Source: Myxococcales bacterium (GTDB taxonomy: Bacteria; Myxococcota_A; Polyangia; Polyangiales; Polyangiaceae). From it: a stretch of 39,318 nucleotides of DNA. The stretch spans positions 1 to 39,318 of the forward strand of contig JAEUKE010000058.1 in assembly GCA_016794345.1 (NCBI GenBank). Direction: 5' to 3'. Shown in pieces: positions 1-7,902 of this stretch (positions within the stretch are counted from its first letter, which is position 1; each line of letters opens with the position of its first letter). Below the pieces are notes generated by a model. That model did no database searches and was not told where the DNA came from. It was given only the letters and a program-made list of their open reading frames with translations. Made by a program: the position numbers and the translations under genes.

Positions 1-717
1 GCCGGCCTCGAGGCGGCGCGCGCCGAGCACCCGATGGAGGAGCAGTTCCCCTTGCTCCTCGGGCTGGCGCACCTGTGGCGGATCGCCGAGCCGCTCCCGG
101 AAGAGGCCGGAGACGTCGCCATCGTCGCCACTTCGGCGACCAAATCGCGCGAAGCGCTCGAGGCTGCTTACGCGCTGTGTCCGACCGACCATCGCATCCC
201 GGCTTGGCTCGGCCCCATCCTGGTCAACATGGGGCGCGCGCTCGGGGACGACGCGGCCGTGGCCGAGGGGATGATGATCCTCCAGCAGGGCATCGATCAC
301 TACCCATCCTTCGTCCTGTTCTCGAAGCTGCTCGTCTACGCCGACCTCCCGGCGACCGATCCCGCCTTCCAGATGGCGCTCGCCGCCGTCGAGGACAACG
401 TCGGCTACTGCGAGAGCGGCAACCCCGGAGATCCGGCGTGTTTGAACACCGCGGCCGCGTGGCACAACGTCGAGGGCGCTTCGGTGTTCATGGGCGACGT
501 CTTCGCCAAGGCGGGCCGGAAGACCGACGCGCTCGGCTTCTACCAGCAGGCGAAAACCTCGGAGACCTACGCCGAGTGGGATTTCCAGGCGCTCCTCGAT
601 GACCGCATCGCTACAATCGACGCGCGCATCACCTCGTTCGCCGACACGGACATGATGAACGATGCGCTTTCGTCGTGGAGCGCCGACAACCAGTGCTCGC
701 TCTGCCACCGGCAGTGA
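1..717 (+). CDS. Helical-repeat (TPR-like) protein with C-terminal CxxCH, 5' partial
   Basis: The reading frame is open from base 1, so the true start lies outside the window; the first in-frame Met is at 34. The visible part is alpha-helical, with Ala/Leu-rich stretches and a segment around 'KAGRKTDALGFYQQAK' that resembles a TPR helix pair. The C-terminus reads 'DNQCSLCHRQ', which matches the covalent haem attachment motif CxxCH, but no cytochrome c fold is evident around it. I do not recognise the family. The upstream context is missing, so a signal peptide cannot be judged. A frameshifted DUF2378 gene follows 70 bases downstream on the same strand. The function is unknown; the frame and the stop at 715-717 are secure. 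Confidence 0.75.
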   Translation, partial: AGLEAARAEHPMEEQFPLLLGLAHLWRIAEPLPEEAGDVAIVATSATKSREALEAAYALCPTDHRIPAWLGPILVNMGRALGDDAAVAEGMMILQQGIDHYPSFVLFSKLLVYADLPATDPAFQMALAAVEDNVGYCESGNPGDPACLNTAAAWHNVEGASVFMGDVFAKAGRKTDALGFYQQAKTSETYAEWDFQALLDDRIATIDARITSFADTDMMNDALSSWSADNQCSLCHRQ

Positions 718-787
718 GCGAGCGCGCAGCGCTGAGCGGTGAGGATTCCGTGGAAGGGCTCGCGACGTCGTGCGACCCTCTCACCCG

Positions 788-1341
788 ATGAAGGTCAAGG
801 GCACCGCCTACCATGCCCGGATCAACCTCCTGCGCGGCAAGTGGGGCGCCGACAAGGTCGACTCGTTCTTGCGCAGCTTCCAGGAGATGCACCCCGCTTT
901 TCCCAAAGCGGTGCTGCCGACGACCTGGATCCCGGCGGAGCAGTTCCTCGAGCTGATCGACGCGATCGTGGACGAGGCTTATGCCGGCGACGCGCAGTCG
1001 CTCTGGAGATCGGCGAGGCGAGCGCGGCTTGGAGCCTTCGCGAGGGCCCCTACAAGAACCTCCTCGAGCAGAACGATCTCGAGCGCTTCGCCGGCCTGGG
1101 CAAGGCGATGTACGCGAACTTCTTCGACACCGGGGAGGCGCGCTCCGCGCTTCGTGGGTCGTACGTCGAGGTCGTGATCGAAGGGATTCCTCGCGGGCTG
1201 CGTCACCTCTACTTCGAGTACTCGCTCATTGGGTACTTCCGGCGCGGTCTGGAGCTCCTCGGCGCCGCCCCGCGGGCCGAGTGCATAGAAGGGTTCTCGC
1301 GAGGGGACGACCGTGTCCTTTATCGCGTTCACCTGCGCTGA
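788..1341 (+). pseudogene. DUF2378 (TIGR02265) family protein, frameshifted
   Basis: The N-terminal half, 'MKVKGTAYHARINLLRGKWG' onward, lies in one frame from the ATG at 788. The C-terminal half, from about 'LEIGEASAAWSLREGPYKNLL' to 'DRVLYRVHLR', lies in another frame and stops at 1341. The switch falls near 1000-1006, where 'cagtcgctctggagatc' would read through as QSLLEI if one C were restored. Together the halves make about 185 residues, the usual size of this myxobacterial paralogous family, whose function is not established. An in-frame ATG at 770 is an alternative start. Both halves keep family-like sequence to the end, so this is either a recent mutation or a single-base assembly error. 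Confidence 0.75.
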
Positions 1342-1359
1342 GGACGACGACGCACGCTT

Positions 1360-2079
1360 CTACCTCGCCCCGGCGCGAAAGAACATCAGGTGCTGCCACG
1401 GCAGCCCATCGAAGCTCCGATCGAGCTCGAACCCGTTGGCGTTCAGCTCGCGGAGGATCTGCGCCTTGCTCATCTTGTGCTCCGGCTTGATCGGCACGTC
1501 CGGATCCTCGGCGCGGAACTCGAGCAAGACCAGCCGCCCTCGCGCCGTCAGCGCGCGGCGAGCGCTCGCCAGCACGGCCTCGGGATCCGACAGCTCGTGG
1601 TAGACGTCCGCCAGGAGCACGAGGTCACACGTGGCCGGCGGCAGCTTGGTGTCGGTCTGGGTGCCGAGCACGTGCACCACGTTGCCGATGCCCGCGGCCT
1701 CTGCCCGCGCCTTCAGGAGCTCGAGCATCTCCGGCTGAACGTCGACCGCAAAGGCCCGGCCCGCGGGCGCGACCGCGCGCGCCATCTTCAACGTGTGATA
1801 GCCGTTGCCGGCCCCCAGATCGCAGGCGACGTCGCCGGGCGCGAGGCGCAGCTCGGCGAGCATCTTGGTCGCGTTCTCCTCGGCGTCCCGCTCCTCGCGG
1901 ATGAGCCAGTCCGCCGCGTCGTGTGTCATGGTCGGCGCGATGCGCCGGCCCATGTACGTCCCCGGGGCGTCCGCGACCGCACGTGTCCCTTCCTGGGAAG
2001 GCTCGACGAGTCGCCGCTCCTCGAGCTGCGCGGGCCGGCAGCCGACCAGGAGGAGGAGGACCACGACGCGGAGAGACAT
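1360..2079 (-). CDS. Class I SAM-dependent methyltransferase with lipoprotein signal
   Basis: 239 residues. The C-terminal 180 or so form a class I SAM-dependent methyltransferase: motif I is DLGAGNG at 87-93, the acidic end of beta-2 is 'AVDVQPEML' near 111-119, and a motif-IV-like 'CDLVLLADVYHEL' lies near 151-163. The N-terminus is a short hydrophobic run ending in 'LLVGC' with Cys14, a good lipobox, so the enzyme appears to be exported and lipid-anchored. That is odd for a SAM-dependent enzyme, because SAM is cytosolic. An internal start after the signal is possible but none stands out. It lies 42 bases downstream of the 2-hydroxyacid dehydrogenase on the same strand and is probably co-transcribed. 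The substrate is unknown. Confidence 0.85.
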   Translation of the reverse strand: MSLRVVVLLLLVGCRPAQLEERRLVEPSQEGTRAVADAPGTYMGRRIAPTMTHDAADWLIREERDAEENATKMLAELRLAPGDVACDLGAGNGYHTLKMARAVAPAGRAFAVDVQPEMLELLKARAEAAGIGNVVHVLGTQTDTKLPPATCDLVLLADVYHELSDPEAVLASARRALTARGRLVLLEFRAEDPDVPIKPEHKMSKAQILRELNANGFELDRSFDGLPWQHLMFFRAGAR

Positions 2080-2121
2080 GCGTCAGTATGACGCGAGGCC
2101 GGCGGTCCCGCAGCGTGATGG

Positions 2122-3090
2122 CTAGATCACCCGATCCACGAGCGCCTCGCCCCGCTCGTACCGCGCGAGGTTCTCCAGAAAATGCCGGACCAGCCTCACG
2201 TGCTCGTCCGCCCTGCCGCCTGCCGTGTGCGGCGTGATCAGCGCGCGTGGATGGGACCAGAGCGGGTGGTCGGCGGGGAGCGGCTCGGGATCGGTGACGT
2301 CGAGGCCGACGGCGCCGAGCCTGCCGCTCGCCAGCGCGTCGACCAGCGCGGCCTGATCGACCGTCGTCCCGCGGCCGACGTTCACGAAGACGGCGCCGTG
2401 CTGGATGCGCTCGAAGCGTGCGCGGCTCATCAGGCCGACCGTCGATTCGTCCTCGGGCAGGCTGGAGATGATGACGTCCGCGCGCTCGAGCTCGCGATCC
2501 AGATCGGCCGGCCCGATCGCGCGGACCGGCTCGTCTCCTCGAGGGTGGGCGCGCAGCGCCACCACGTCCGCCCCGAACGGCGCGACCAGGGCGGCGAGTC
2601 GCCGGCCAATCGCCCCGAAGCCGAGCAAGAGCACACGAGCGCCGTGGAGCACGCGGGACGCCTGCCGCAGCTCGGCCGCCGGCCAGGCCCGCGCGCCGCG
2701 CTGATCGTCGAGCGCGGCGGGGAGCTGCCGGAGAAGCGCCAGGACCAGAGCGAGCGCGTGGGTCGCACACGGCTCGGCGTACACGGTGGAGCTGGTGGTG
2801 AGGGCGATGCCGCGGCCCGCGAGCGAGCCGCGCACCGGCTCCCCGACATAGCGCGTGTAGCCCGCGCTCGTCAGGTGGATCCACCGCAGACGAGGCGACC
2901 GAGCGAGCGCTGCGGGCGAAGGCTGGCCGAAAACGACCTCCGCTTCGATGACGGTATCGTCGCTATGGGCGACCAGGTTGGAAGCGCTGGGCGCCGCCGG
3001 CCGGTCGACGTGGTGTCCCGCGAGCCCGGCGCCGAGCTCGCGCTCGGCCTCGGGAGGGAACGACGAGCCGACATGGATCGTGACCGCCAC
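2122..3090 (-). CDS. D-2-hydroxyacid dehydrogenase family protein
   Basis: 322 residues, normal for the NAD(P)-dependent D-isomer-specific 2-hydroxyacid dehydrogenases, which interconvert 2-keto acids and D-2-hydroxy acids in the cytosol. The nucleotide-binding loop is GFGAIG at 157-162. The catalytic triad is visible as R240 ('NVGRG'), E269 ('DVTDPEPLP') and H288 ('ITPHTAGG'). The start, 'MAVTIHVGSSFPP', fits the family. The gene lies 27 bases downstream of a Cys-rich lipoprotein gene and upstream of the methyltransferase, all on the minus strand. The substrate cannot be read from the sequence: hydroxypyruvate, glyoxylate or phosphoglycerate-like acids are all possible. Codons 44-50 carry one copy of the recurrent palindromic motif (2947-2964). 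Confidence 0.9.
   Translation of the reverse strand: MAVTIHVGSSFPPEAERELGAGLAGHHVDRPAAPSASNLVAHSDDTVIEAEVVFGQPSPAALARSPRLRWIHLTSAGYTRYVGEPVRGSLAGRGIALTTSSTVYAEPCATHALALVLALLRQLPAALDDQRGARAWPAAELRQASRVLHGARVLLLGFGAIGRRLAALVAPFGADVVALRAHPRGDEPVRAIGPADLDRELERADVIISSLPEDESTVGLMSRARFERIQHGAVFVNVGRGTTVDQAALVDALASGRLGAVGLDVTDPEPLPADHPLWSHPRALITPHTAGGRADEHVRLVRHFLENLARYERGEALVDRVI
2947..2964 (-). repeat. Dispersed palindromic motif, copy in hydroxyacid dehydrogenase gene
   Basis: Read on the minus strand the 18-mer is AGCGACGATACCGTCATC, encoding S-D-D-T-V-I. It shares the GACGATRCNGTCA core with copies at 15939-15954 (one terminal mismatch), 20972-20989 and 34183-34200 and sits in the same codon phase as they do. 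Confidence 0.45.
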
Positions 3091-3117
3091 GATGTGAGCC
3101 TACCTCCGCCACCCTTC

Positions 3118-3669
3118 TCACGGAATGTAGCAGCCCTCGCCGCACGCCGGTCGCCCGTCGTCACACGTGACGGGGTCGTTCCCGAGGCAGGTGATCTCGC
3201 AAGCGCCGACGCTCCCGCAGTCCACGATGCACGAGCCCTCGCAGAAGATCTCGCACCGGTCGGCCCGGTTGCAGCCGAGGGTGCTCCCCGGCCCGGCCGT
3301 CACGCGGCAGGTCTCCGCGTCCTGGCAGAAGTAGCGGCACGACTCCCCACAGGTCGCCTCGCAGCTCGTCACCTTCGAGCAGAAGATCGAGCTGTCCTTG
3401 CCGGTGGCGAGGGAACAATCGGACGAGCGCTGGCAGTCGAACGTGCAGCCGTCGCCACACGTCGCCGCGCACGTGTCGACGTCGACGCAGATCGGGTTGC
3501 AGGCCGGGTCGGGGCACGCGAGGTCGCAGTCCCCGCCGTCCTGACAGGTGCAGCCGCCGCTCTCGGGCGTGCAGGCGCAGGTCTCGCCGTGTGGGCAGCC
3601 GTCCGCCTGGCATCCAGGCGCCGAGACGGCCGCCAGGAAGTAGAGCGTGAAGAGGAGCCTGACGGTCAC
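3118..3669 (-). CDS. Cysteine-rich lipoprotein
   Basis: 183 residues with 31 Cys by my count, mostly spaced as CxxxC repeats such as 'CEATCGESCRYFCQDAETC'. A GTG start gives a short signal sequence ending 'APGC' (Cys20), an acceptable lipobox, so the mature protein should be anchored to a membrane and held together by disulfides. Polyangia encode many such proteins; their roles are unknown. The start is preceded by the strong Shine-Dalgarno run GAGGGGGG (3683-3676), which forms one arm of a perfect hairpin. The hydroxyacid dehydrogenase follows after 27 bases. No enzymatic domain is visible. Confidence 0.8.
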   Translation of the reverse strand: MTVRLLFTLYFLAAVSAPGCQADGCPHGETCACTPESGGCTCQDGGDCDLACPDPACNPICVDVDTCAATCGDGCTFDCQRSSDCSLATGKDSSIFCSKVTSCEATCGESCRYFCQDAETCRVTAGPGSTLGCNRADRCEIFCEGSCIVDCGSVGACEITCLGNDPVTCDDGRPACGEGCYIP

Positions 3670-3675
3670 GTCAGG

Positions 3676-3699
3676 CCCCCCTCACGAACGTGAGGGGGG
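3676..3699 (-). promoter_or_regulatory. Perfect GC-rich hairpin overlapping a ribosome binding site
   Basis: The arms are CCCCCCTCACG (3676-3686) and CGTGAGGGGGG (3689-3699), an 11-bp perfect stem closed by two A residues on the plus strand. Read on the minus strand, the 3' arm ends in GAGGGGGG, six bases before the GTG start at 3669, so the stem would hide the ribosome binding site of the Cys-rich lipoprotein gene. It also lies 65 bases past the aldehyde dehydrogenase stop, so it may act as a terminator, although no U-tract follows. Both readings are inference. Confidence 0.6.
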
Positions 3700-3763
3700 G
3701 TGGGGGGTGAATCCATGGGGAGGAACGTGCCAAACGCGCCCACGACCCTTTCTCACGATCCCG

Positions 3764-5137
3764 CTAGGCCTTTCTCAGGTGCCAGGCCTTCGGCTGCGTG
3801 AACGCGAGGATGCCCGACTTCGACAGCGTGGAGCCGACCCCCGAGTGGCCGCGGCCCGCCCAGGGCAGGCGAGGGCTGACGCGATCGCAGCAGTTCCAAT
3901 ACGCGGACCCGGCGTGCACGCCGCGCAGGATGTGCTCGGCGCGCCGCCGGTCCTTCAGGTACACGCCCGCGGTGAGGCCGTATTCGGTGTCGTTCATGAG
4001 GCCGAGGGCCTGATGGTCGCCGGAGACCGACTGGATGCCGATGATGGGACCGAAGGATTCGTCGATCATGACCTTCATGTCATGGTTGGCGCCGACGATG
4101 ACGGTCGGCTCGAAATAGTGGCCCTTGCGGCTCATGCGTGAGCCGCCCACCATCACCTGGCCGCCCTTGGCGCGCGCGTCGGCCACCTGATCTTCGAGGA
4201 CGGCGATCTGCGCCTTGCGGGTCAGCGGGCCGATGTACGTCTTTTCGTCCATCGGATCGCCGATGACGAAGCCCTTCACGGTCTCCACGAACGCCTGCAC
4301 GAACGCGTCGTGGATCTTCTCGTGGACGTAGATGCGCTCCACCGAGCAGCAGCTCTGCCCGGTGTTGTAGAACGCGCCGTCGGCGGTCGCCTCCGCGGCG
4401 GCGCGCACGTCGACGTCGTCGCCGACGTAGACCGGGTCCTTGCCGCCGAGCTCGAGCTGGAGCTTCGCCATGTTGGGCGCGGCGACCGCGGCGATCTTCT
4501 TGCCGGTGGAGTACGAGCCGGTGAAGAACACGCCGCCTACCGGGCGCTTCACGAGGTCCGCGCCGACGGCGCCGCCGCCCAGCACGGTGATGAACACGTC
4601 CTCGGGGATACCGGCGGCATGCAGGTGCTCGGCGATGGCGAGGCCGGTGAGGGTAGCGTGCTCGCTCGGCTTGTAGAGGACCGAGTTGCCAGCCAGGAGC
4701 GCCGGCAAGAACACGTTCGAGCCGACGAAATAGGGGTAGTTCCACGCCGAGACGTTGACCACGACGCCGAGCGGCTCGTGGGCGATGCGCTCCTCGAGGC
4801 CCTGGTCGGGCGCCCAGAGCACGCGCTCCTCCTGCAGCACCGCGGCGGCGTGCTCGAGGAAGAAGTCGGTCCGGAAGGCGAGGCCGCGGAGCTCGTTCCG
4901 GCTCTGCGAGATGGGCTTACCGACCTCGGAGGTCGTCGTCCGCGCGAGCTCCTCCGCGTGCTGCACCACGCGATCGCGGAAGTGCCGGATGGCGGCGAGA
5001 CGGCCCTCGACCGGGCGCGCGGCCCACTCGTGCTGGGCGGCCTTCGCCCGTCGGAGCTTGTCGTCGATGCTCGCGGGCGTGTCCTCTTCCAGCTCGCGGA
5101 TGATCTCTTCGGTGGCGGGGTTTTCGATCTTGAGCAT
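3764..5137 (-). CDS. NAD(P)-dependent aldehyde dehydrogenase
   Basis: 457 residues from the chosen ATG ('MLKIENPATEEII'). An upstream start adding 11 residues would overlap the preceding gene and lacks family similarity. This is an aldehyde dehydrogenase that oxidises an aldehyde to a carboxylate. The catalytic features are N133 ('SAWNYP'), E229 ('LELGGKDP'), the nucleotide-binding 'FFTGSYSTGKKIA' near 205, and the nucleophile Cys263 in 'GQSCCSVERI'. It lies 10 bases downstream of a PuuD-like gamma-glutamyl hydrolase gene. In the known Puu polyamine pathway an aldehyde dehydrogenase (PuuC) acts directly before that hydrolase, so a role on a gamma-glutamylated amino-aldehyde is plausible but unproven. 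Confidence 0.92.
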   Translation of the reverse strand: MLKIENPATEEIIRELEEDTPASIDDKLRRAKAAQHEWAARPVEGRLAAIRHFRDRVVQHAEELARTTTSEVGKPISQSRNELRGLAFRTDFFLEHAAAVLQEERVLWAPDQGLEERIAHEPLGVVVNVSAWNYPYFVGSNVFLPALLAGNSVLYKPSEHATLTGLAIAEHLHAAGIPEDVFITVLGGGAVGADLVKRPVGGVFFTGSYSTGKKIAAVAAPNMAKLQLELGGKDPVYVGDDVDVRAAAEATADGAFYNTGQSCCSVERIYVHEKIHDAFVQAFVETVKGFVIGDPMDEKTYIGPLTRKAQIAVLEDQVADARAKGGQVMVGGSRMSRKGHYFEPTVIVGANHDMKVMIDESFGPIIGIQSVSGDHQALGLMNDTEYGLTAGVYLKDRRRAEHILRGVHAGSAYWNCCDRVSPRLPWAGRGHSGVGSTLSKSGILAFTQPKAWHLRKA

Positions 5138-5147
5138 GACTGACCTG

Positions 5148-5915
5148 TCAGGTTGATGAGCGCCGGGCAAGCGCGGATGCTTGGAACGCGGCGAGGAGCG
5201 GGCCGTTGTCGAGGTACGTCTGGTCGGTGGGATCGGTGAACTCGGGGTGCCACTGCACGCCGCGCACGAACACCGCGCCGGGCCGCGTCACGGCCTCGAT
5301 GACGCCGTCTTCTTCGCAGCGCGCGTCGACCACGAGCCCGTTGCCCAGGCCCTTGATCGCCTGGTGGTGGACCGAGTTGACCTTCGCGCGCCCGGCCGGG
5401 GCGAGCCTTCCGACCCAGTCCGTCCGCTCCTGGAAGACGATCGTGTGCGCGTTCTTGTCGTAGACGTCTTTGTCGCGGTGCACGAGCGCGCCCTCCACCT
5501 GGTGCAAGATGTCCTGGTAGAGCGACCCGCCGAGCGCCACGTTGAGCAGCTGGTGGCCGCGGCAGATCCCGAGGATGGGCTTGTCTGCCGCGAGGAAGGC
5601 CCGCGTGAGCGCGAGCTCGTACGCGTCGCGCACGGCGTCGCCCGCCCACTCCGGCTTGATGGGTGTCTCGCCGTACGAGCCCGGGCTCACGTCCACCCCG
5701 CCCGCGAGGACGAGCCCGTCGAGATCGGCCGCGTAGCTCTCGGCGCCCTGCGCGTCCCCGGGCCCGGGGATGAGGTAGACGAGCGCGCCCTGCGAGCCGA
5801 CGAAACGCGCCATGGACTGCTCGAGGTAATAGAGCGGCTTGCCGTTGAAGACCGGTCGCTCGCGATCGGCGTGGAACAGACACGCGGAGACGCCGATCCG
5901 GAGGGGGGCAGACAC
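5148..5915 (-). CDS. Class I glutamine amidotransferase-like gamma-glutamyl hydrolase (peptidase C26, PuuD-like)
   Basis: 255 residues from a GTG start ('SAPLRIGVSACLFHADRER'). The frame is open further upstream but family similarity begins here, and this start leaves a 63-base divergent gap. The nucleophile elbow 'GICRGHQLLN' puts the catalytic Cys at 118, and 'QWHPEF' supplies H223 and E225. The N-terminal 'RIGVSACL' and the long 'LVLAGGVDVSPGSYGE' oxyanion region are typical of gamma-glutamyl-gamma-aminobutyrate hydrolases, which release GABA from gamma-Glu-GABA. The coupled aldehyde dehydrogenase downstream supports a polyamine or related amine catabolic role. No glutamylpolyamine synthetase (PuuA) or oxidase (PuuB) is present in the window, so the substrate is unsettled. 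Confidence 0.88.
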   Translation of the reverse strand: MSAPLRIGVSACLFHADRERPVFNGKPLYYLEQSMARFVGSQGALVYLIPGPGDAQGAESYAADLDGLVLAGGVDVSPGSYGETPIKPEWAGDAVRDAYELALTRAFLAADKPILGICRGHQLLNVALGGSLYQDILHQVEGALVHRDKDVYDKNAHTIVFQERTDWVGRLAPAGRAKVNSVHHQAIKGLGNGLVVDARCEEDGVIEAVTRPGAVFVRGVQWHPEFTDPTDQTYLDNGPLLAAFQASALARRSST

Positions 5916-5978
5916 GGTGCCGAAAACGTACCCCGGGCACCCTCGCCGGGCGAGGGGGGAGTTGGTACATCCGAGGAG

Positions 5979-7592
5979 GTGCGAATCGCGATCGACAGAC
6001 TTCTCTCGGAGGGCTTCGCGCTCGAGCTGCCCCGGGAGGCGGGGGAATCGGACCGGCTGGAGCTCGAGCGGGGCGTCGGCGTGCGCGGGGTGTACGCCTC
6101 CGACCGCGAGACAATCGTGCTCGACGGCGTGCGGGCCGACGAGCTCGACGCCGCGCGCGTGACCTGGTTCATCGGCGAGACCACCAAGGTGCTCGCGGCG
6201 CCGCTCGTGCTCGGCGGGGCGGAGCTCGACGCGCGCATCGCGCGCGGGGTGCTCCACGGTCGCCAGCGCTTCGTCGGACGCTTCGGATCACGGGAGCTCT
6301 CCGCGCGCGCCGTGGGGCTCGACGTCGGCGCGACGCGCCTCGCCGCGGCGGCGCTCGAAGGTGCTGGCGTCTCGTACCAGAGCGCGCAAGGTGAGCCCGC
6401 CGAGGCCCGCGCCGCCCGCCTCGCGCTCCAGGCGCTCGCCGTCGGGACCGAGCGTGTCCGCGTCGAGCTCGAGGGAGCCGAGTGCCGGGGCGCGGCGCTT
6501 CGTGTGTGGGCAGGGCTCGAGGTCGCGGTCGCGACGATCGAGCTCCGCGGGGGCCGGGCGAAGCTGGGCGACGTCGAGATCTCGTTCGCGGCCGCCGCCG
6601 CCGGCGATGTTCGGTTGAGCAAGAACGAGCGCGGCTGGGAGATCGCCTGTCGTTCGCTCTCCTTGCGTGGCCTCGAGGTCCGGACCCCGAGCGCGCGCGT
6701 CGTGGTCTCGCGGCTCGAGATCACCGAGGGCCTCCGGCACGAGGCCGCGGGCCTCACGCTGGGCGCGGCGGAGATCGACGAGCTCACGGCCGAGCTGGCG
6801 CTCGTCGAGCCGGCGCCCGAGAGCGGGCCCAAGCCGCGGAGCGCGCCCTTCGATCTCCGCTTCCTCGACGCGCTCGCCGGGCGCGTGTTCGTCGATCTCC
6901 ACGTGGACGTGAAGCTGCCGATCATCAAGCGGCGCGTCGCCACACACGAGTTTCGCATCCCGATCGAGGGCGGGAAGATCGACTTCCACGAGCTCGAGCG
7001 TGACCTCGCGTTCTTGGAGGACGCGGTGCTCGACTTCAAGCTGAAGGGCGACAGGCTCGTCTTCCAGAAAGACATCCCCCTCGTGCCGTTCGACGAGGAG
7101 ACGATCGTCTACTGGTCGCTCGACGACGAGGAGATCGCGCTCGCGAAGAAGAACCTCGTGCGGCTCAGGCGGTTGTTCGACGTCGAGCAGCCGGCGCGCA
7201 AAGACCCGCGCGAGTCCAAGGTGGAGCTCGTGCAGCTCGATCTCGACCCGATCGAGGCCGTGCTCCGCCTCGAGGGGGAGAGCGAGATCGTCCACCGGTC
7301 ACTCGTCGTCCGGCTGGGCGGCGCGGAGAAAGACGCGCTCGGTGAGCTCCGCGTCGCGGGCGCCGTCCGGCACAGACCCGATCAGCCGGCGCAGCCCGGC
7401 GAGCTCCGCGTCGACGCCCGCGAGGTTCGCGCCGGCGTGGAGGGCCTCGCCGTCGGCGGTCGCACGGTCGCGGTCGATGTCGCCGAAATCGACGCCGTCT
7501 CCGACGTGCGCGTCGTGTTCTCGGGCCTCCGCCCCACCGCGGTTCGCGGCGCGCTGCGCGGCGTCCGCGCGCGCGGCGTCCGCGCGACCTGA
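5979..7592 (+). CDS. Large beta-rich protein of unknown function
   Basis: 537 residues from GTG 5979 ('VRIAIDRLLSEGFALELP'). The frame is open far upstream, but this point fits the divergent gap after the PuuD-like gene. The purine run GAGGAG directly abuts the start, closer than ideal, so the start is only moderately secure. No signal peptide or membrane segment is seen. The protein is built of short alternating hydrophobic strands ('VELEGAECRGAALRVWAGLEVAVATIEL'), rather like AsmA- or DUF748-type repetitive beta proteins, plus a charged central part around 'KIDFHELERDLAFLEDAVLDF'. I do not recognise the family with confidence. The stop lies one base from the convergent TPR gene stop. Confidence 0.75.
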   Translation: MRIAIDRLLSEGFALELPREAGESDRLELERGVGVRGVYASDRETIVLDGVRADELDAARVTWFIGETTKVLAAPLVLGGAELDARIARGVLHGRQRFVGRFGSRELSARAVGLDVGATRLAAAALEGAGVSYQSAQGEPAEARAARLALQALAVGTERVRVELEGAECRGAALRVWAGLEVAVATIELRGGRAKLGDVEISFAAAAAGDVRLSKNERGWEIACRSLSLRGLEVRTPSARVVVSRLEITEGLRHEAAGLTLGAAEIDELTAELALVEPAPESGPKPRSAPFDLRFLDALAGRVFVDLHVDVKLPIIKRRVATHEFRIPIEGGKIDFHELERDLAFLEDAVLDFKLKGDRLVFQKDIPLVPFDEETIVYWSLDDEEIALAKKNLVRLRRLFDVEQPARKDPRESKVELVQLDLDPIEAVLRLEGESEIVHRSLVVRLGGAEKDALGELRVAGAVRHRPDQPAQPGELRVDAREVRAGVEGLAVGGRTVAVDVAEIDAVSDVRVVFSGLRPTAVRGALRGVRARGVRAT

Positions 7593-7593
7593 C

Positions 7594-7902
7594 TCAGACG
7601 CGCGCGAGCGCGTCGGCGATCTCGCCGGCGGCCTTCGAGTCGCCGGCCTGCTTCGCCGCGGCGAGGCCTTGCTCGAGCCACGTGCGCGCGTCCTCGTTGC
7701 GGCCCGCGTCGAGCAACATGGTCCCGCACATGAGGTACTGCGGTACGTACTTCGCGTCGGCCTCGCGCAGGGCCACGAAGGCCGCGAGCGCGTCGTCCAC
7801 GCGGCCCGCGCCCTTGTACTCGAGCGCCAGCGCGTAGCGCGCGAAGCTGTCCGCCTTGCCCTTCTGGACGAGGTCCTCCAAGAAGGCGAGCCGCTTGCTC
7901 AT
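7594..7902 (-). CDS. Small tetratricopeptide repeat protein
   Basis: 102 residues forming about two to three TPR helix pairs, for example '[31 protein letters not shown]' split over two helices, then '[31 protein letters not shown]'. There is no signal peptide, so it is probably a cytosolic adaptor. Its ATG overlaps the hpt stop by four bases (ATGA), which implies translational coupling as the last gene of the five-gene minus-strand operon that begins at 10971. The partner protein is unknown. Confidence 0.88.
   Translation of the reverse strand: MSKRLAFLEDLVQKGKADSFARYALALEYKGAGRVDDALAAFVALREADAKYVPQYLMCGTMLLDAGRNEDARTWLEQGLAAAKQAGDSKAAGEIADALARV

Noticed and set aside
2182..3693. Long open frame antisense to the hydroxyacid dehydrogenase and Cys-rich genes
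   Set aside because: Its translation is Arg/Ala/Glu-rich low complexity without motifs, typical of the antisense frame in very GC-rich DNA, while the minus-strand genes have clear catalytic motifs.
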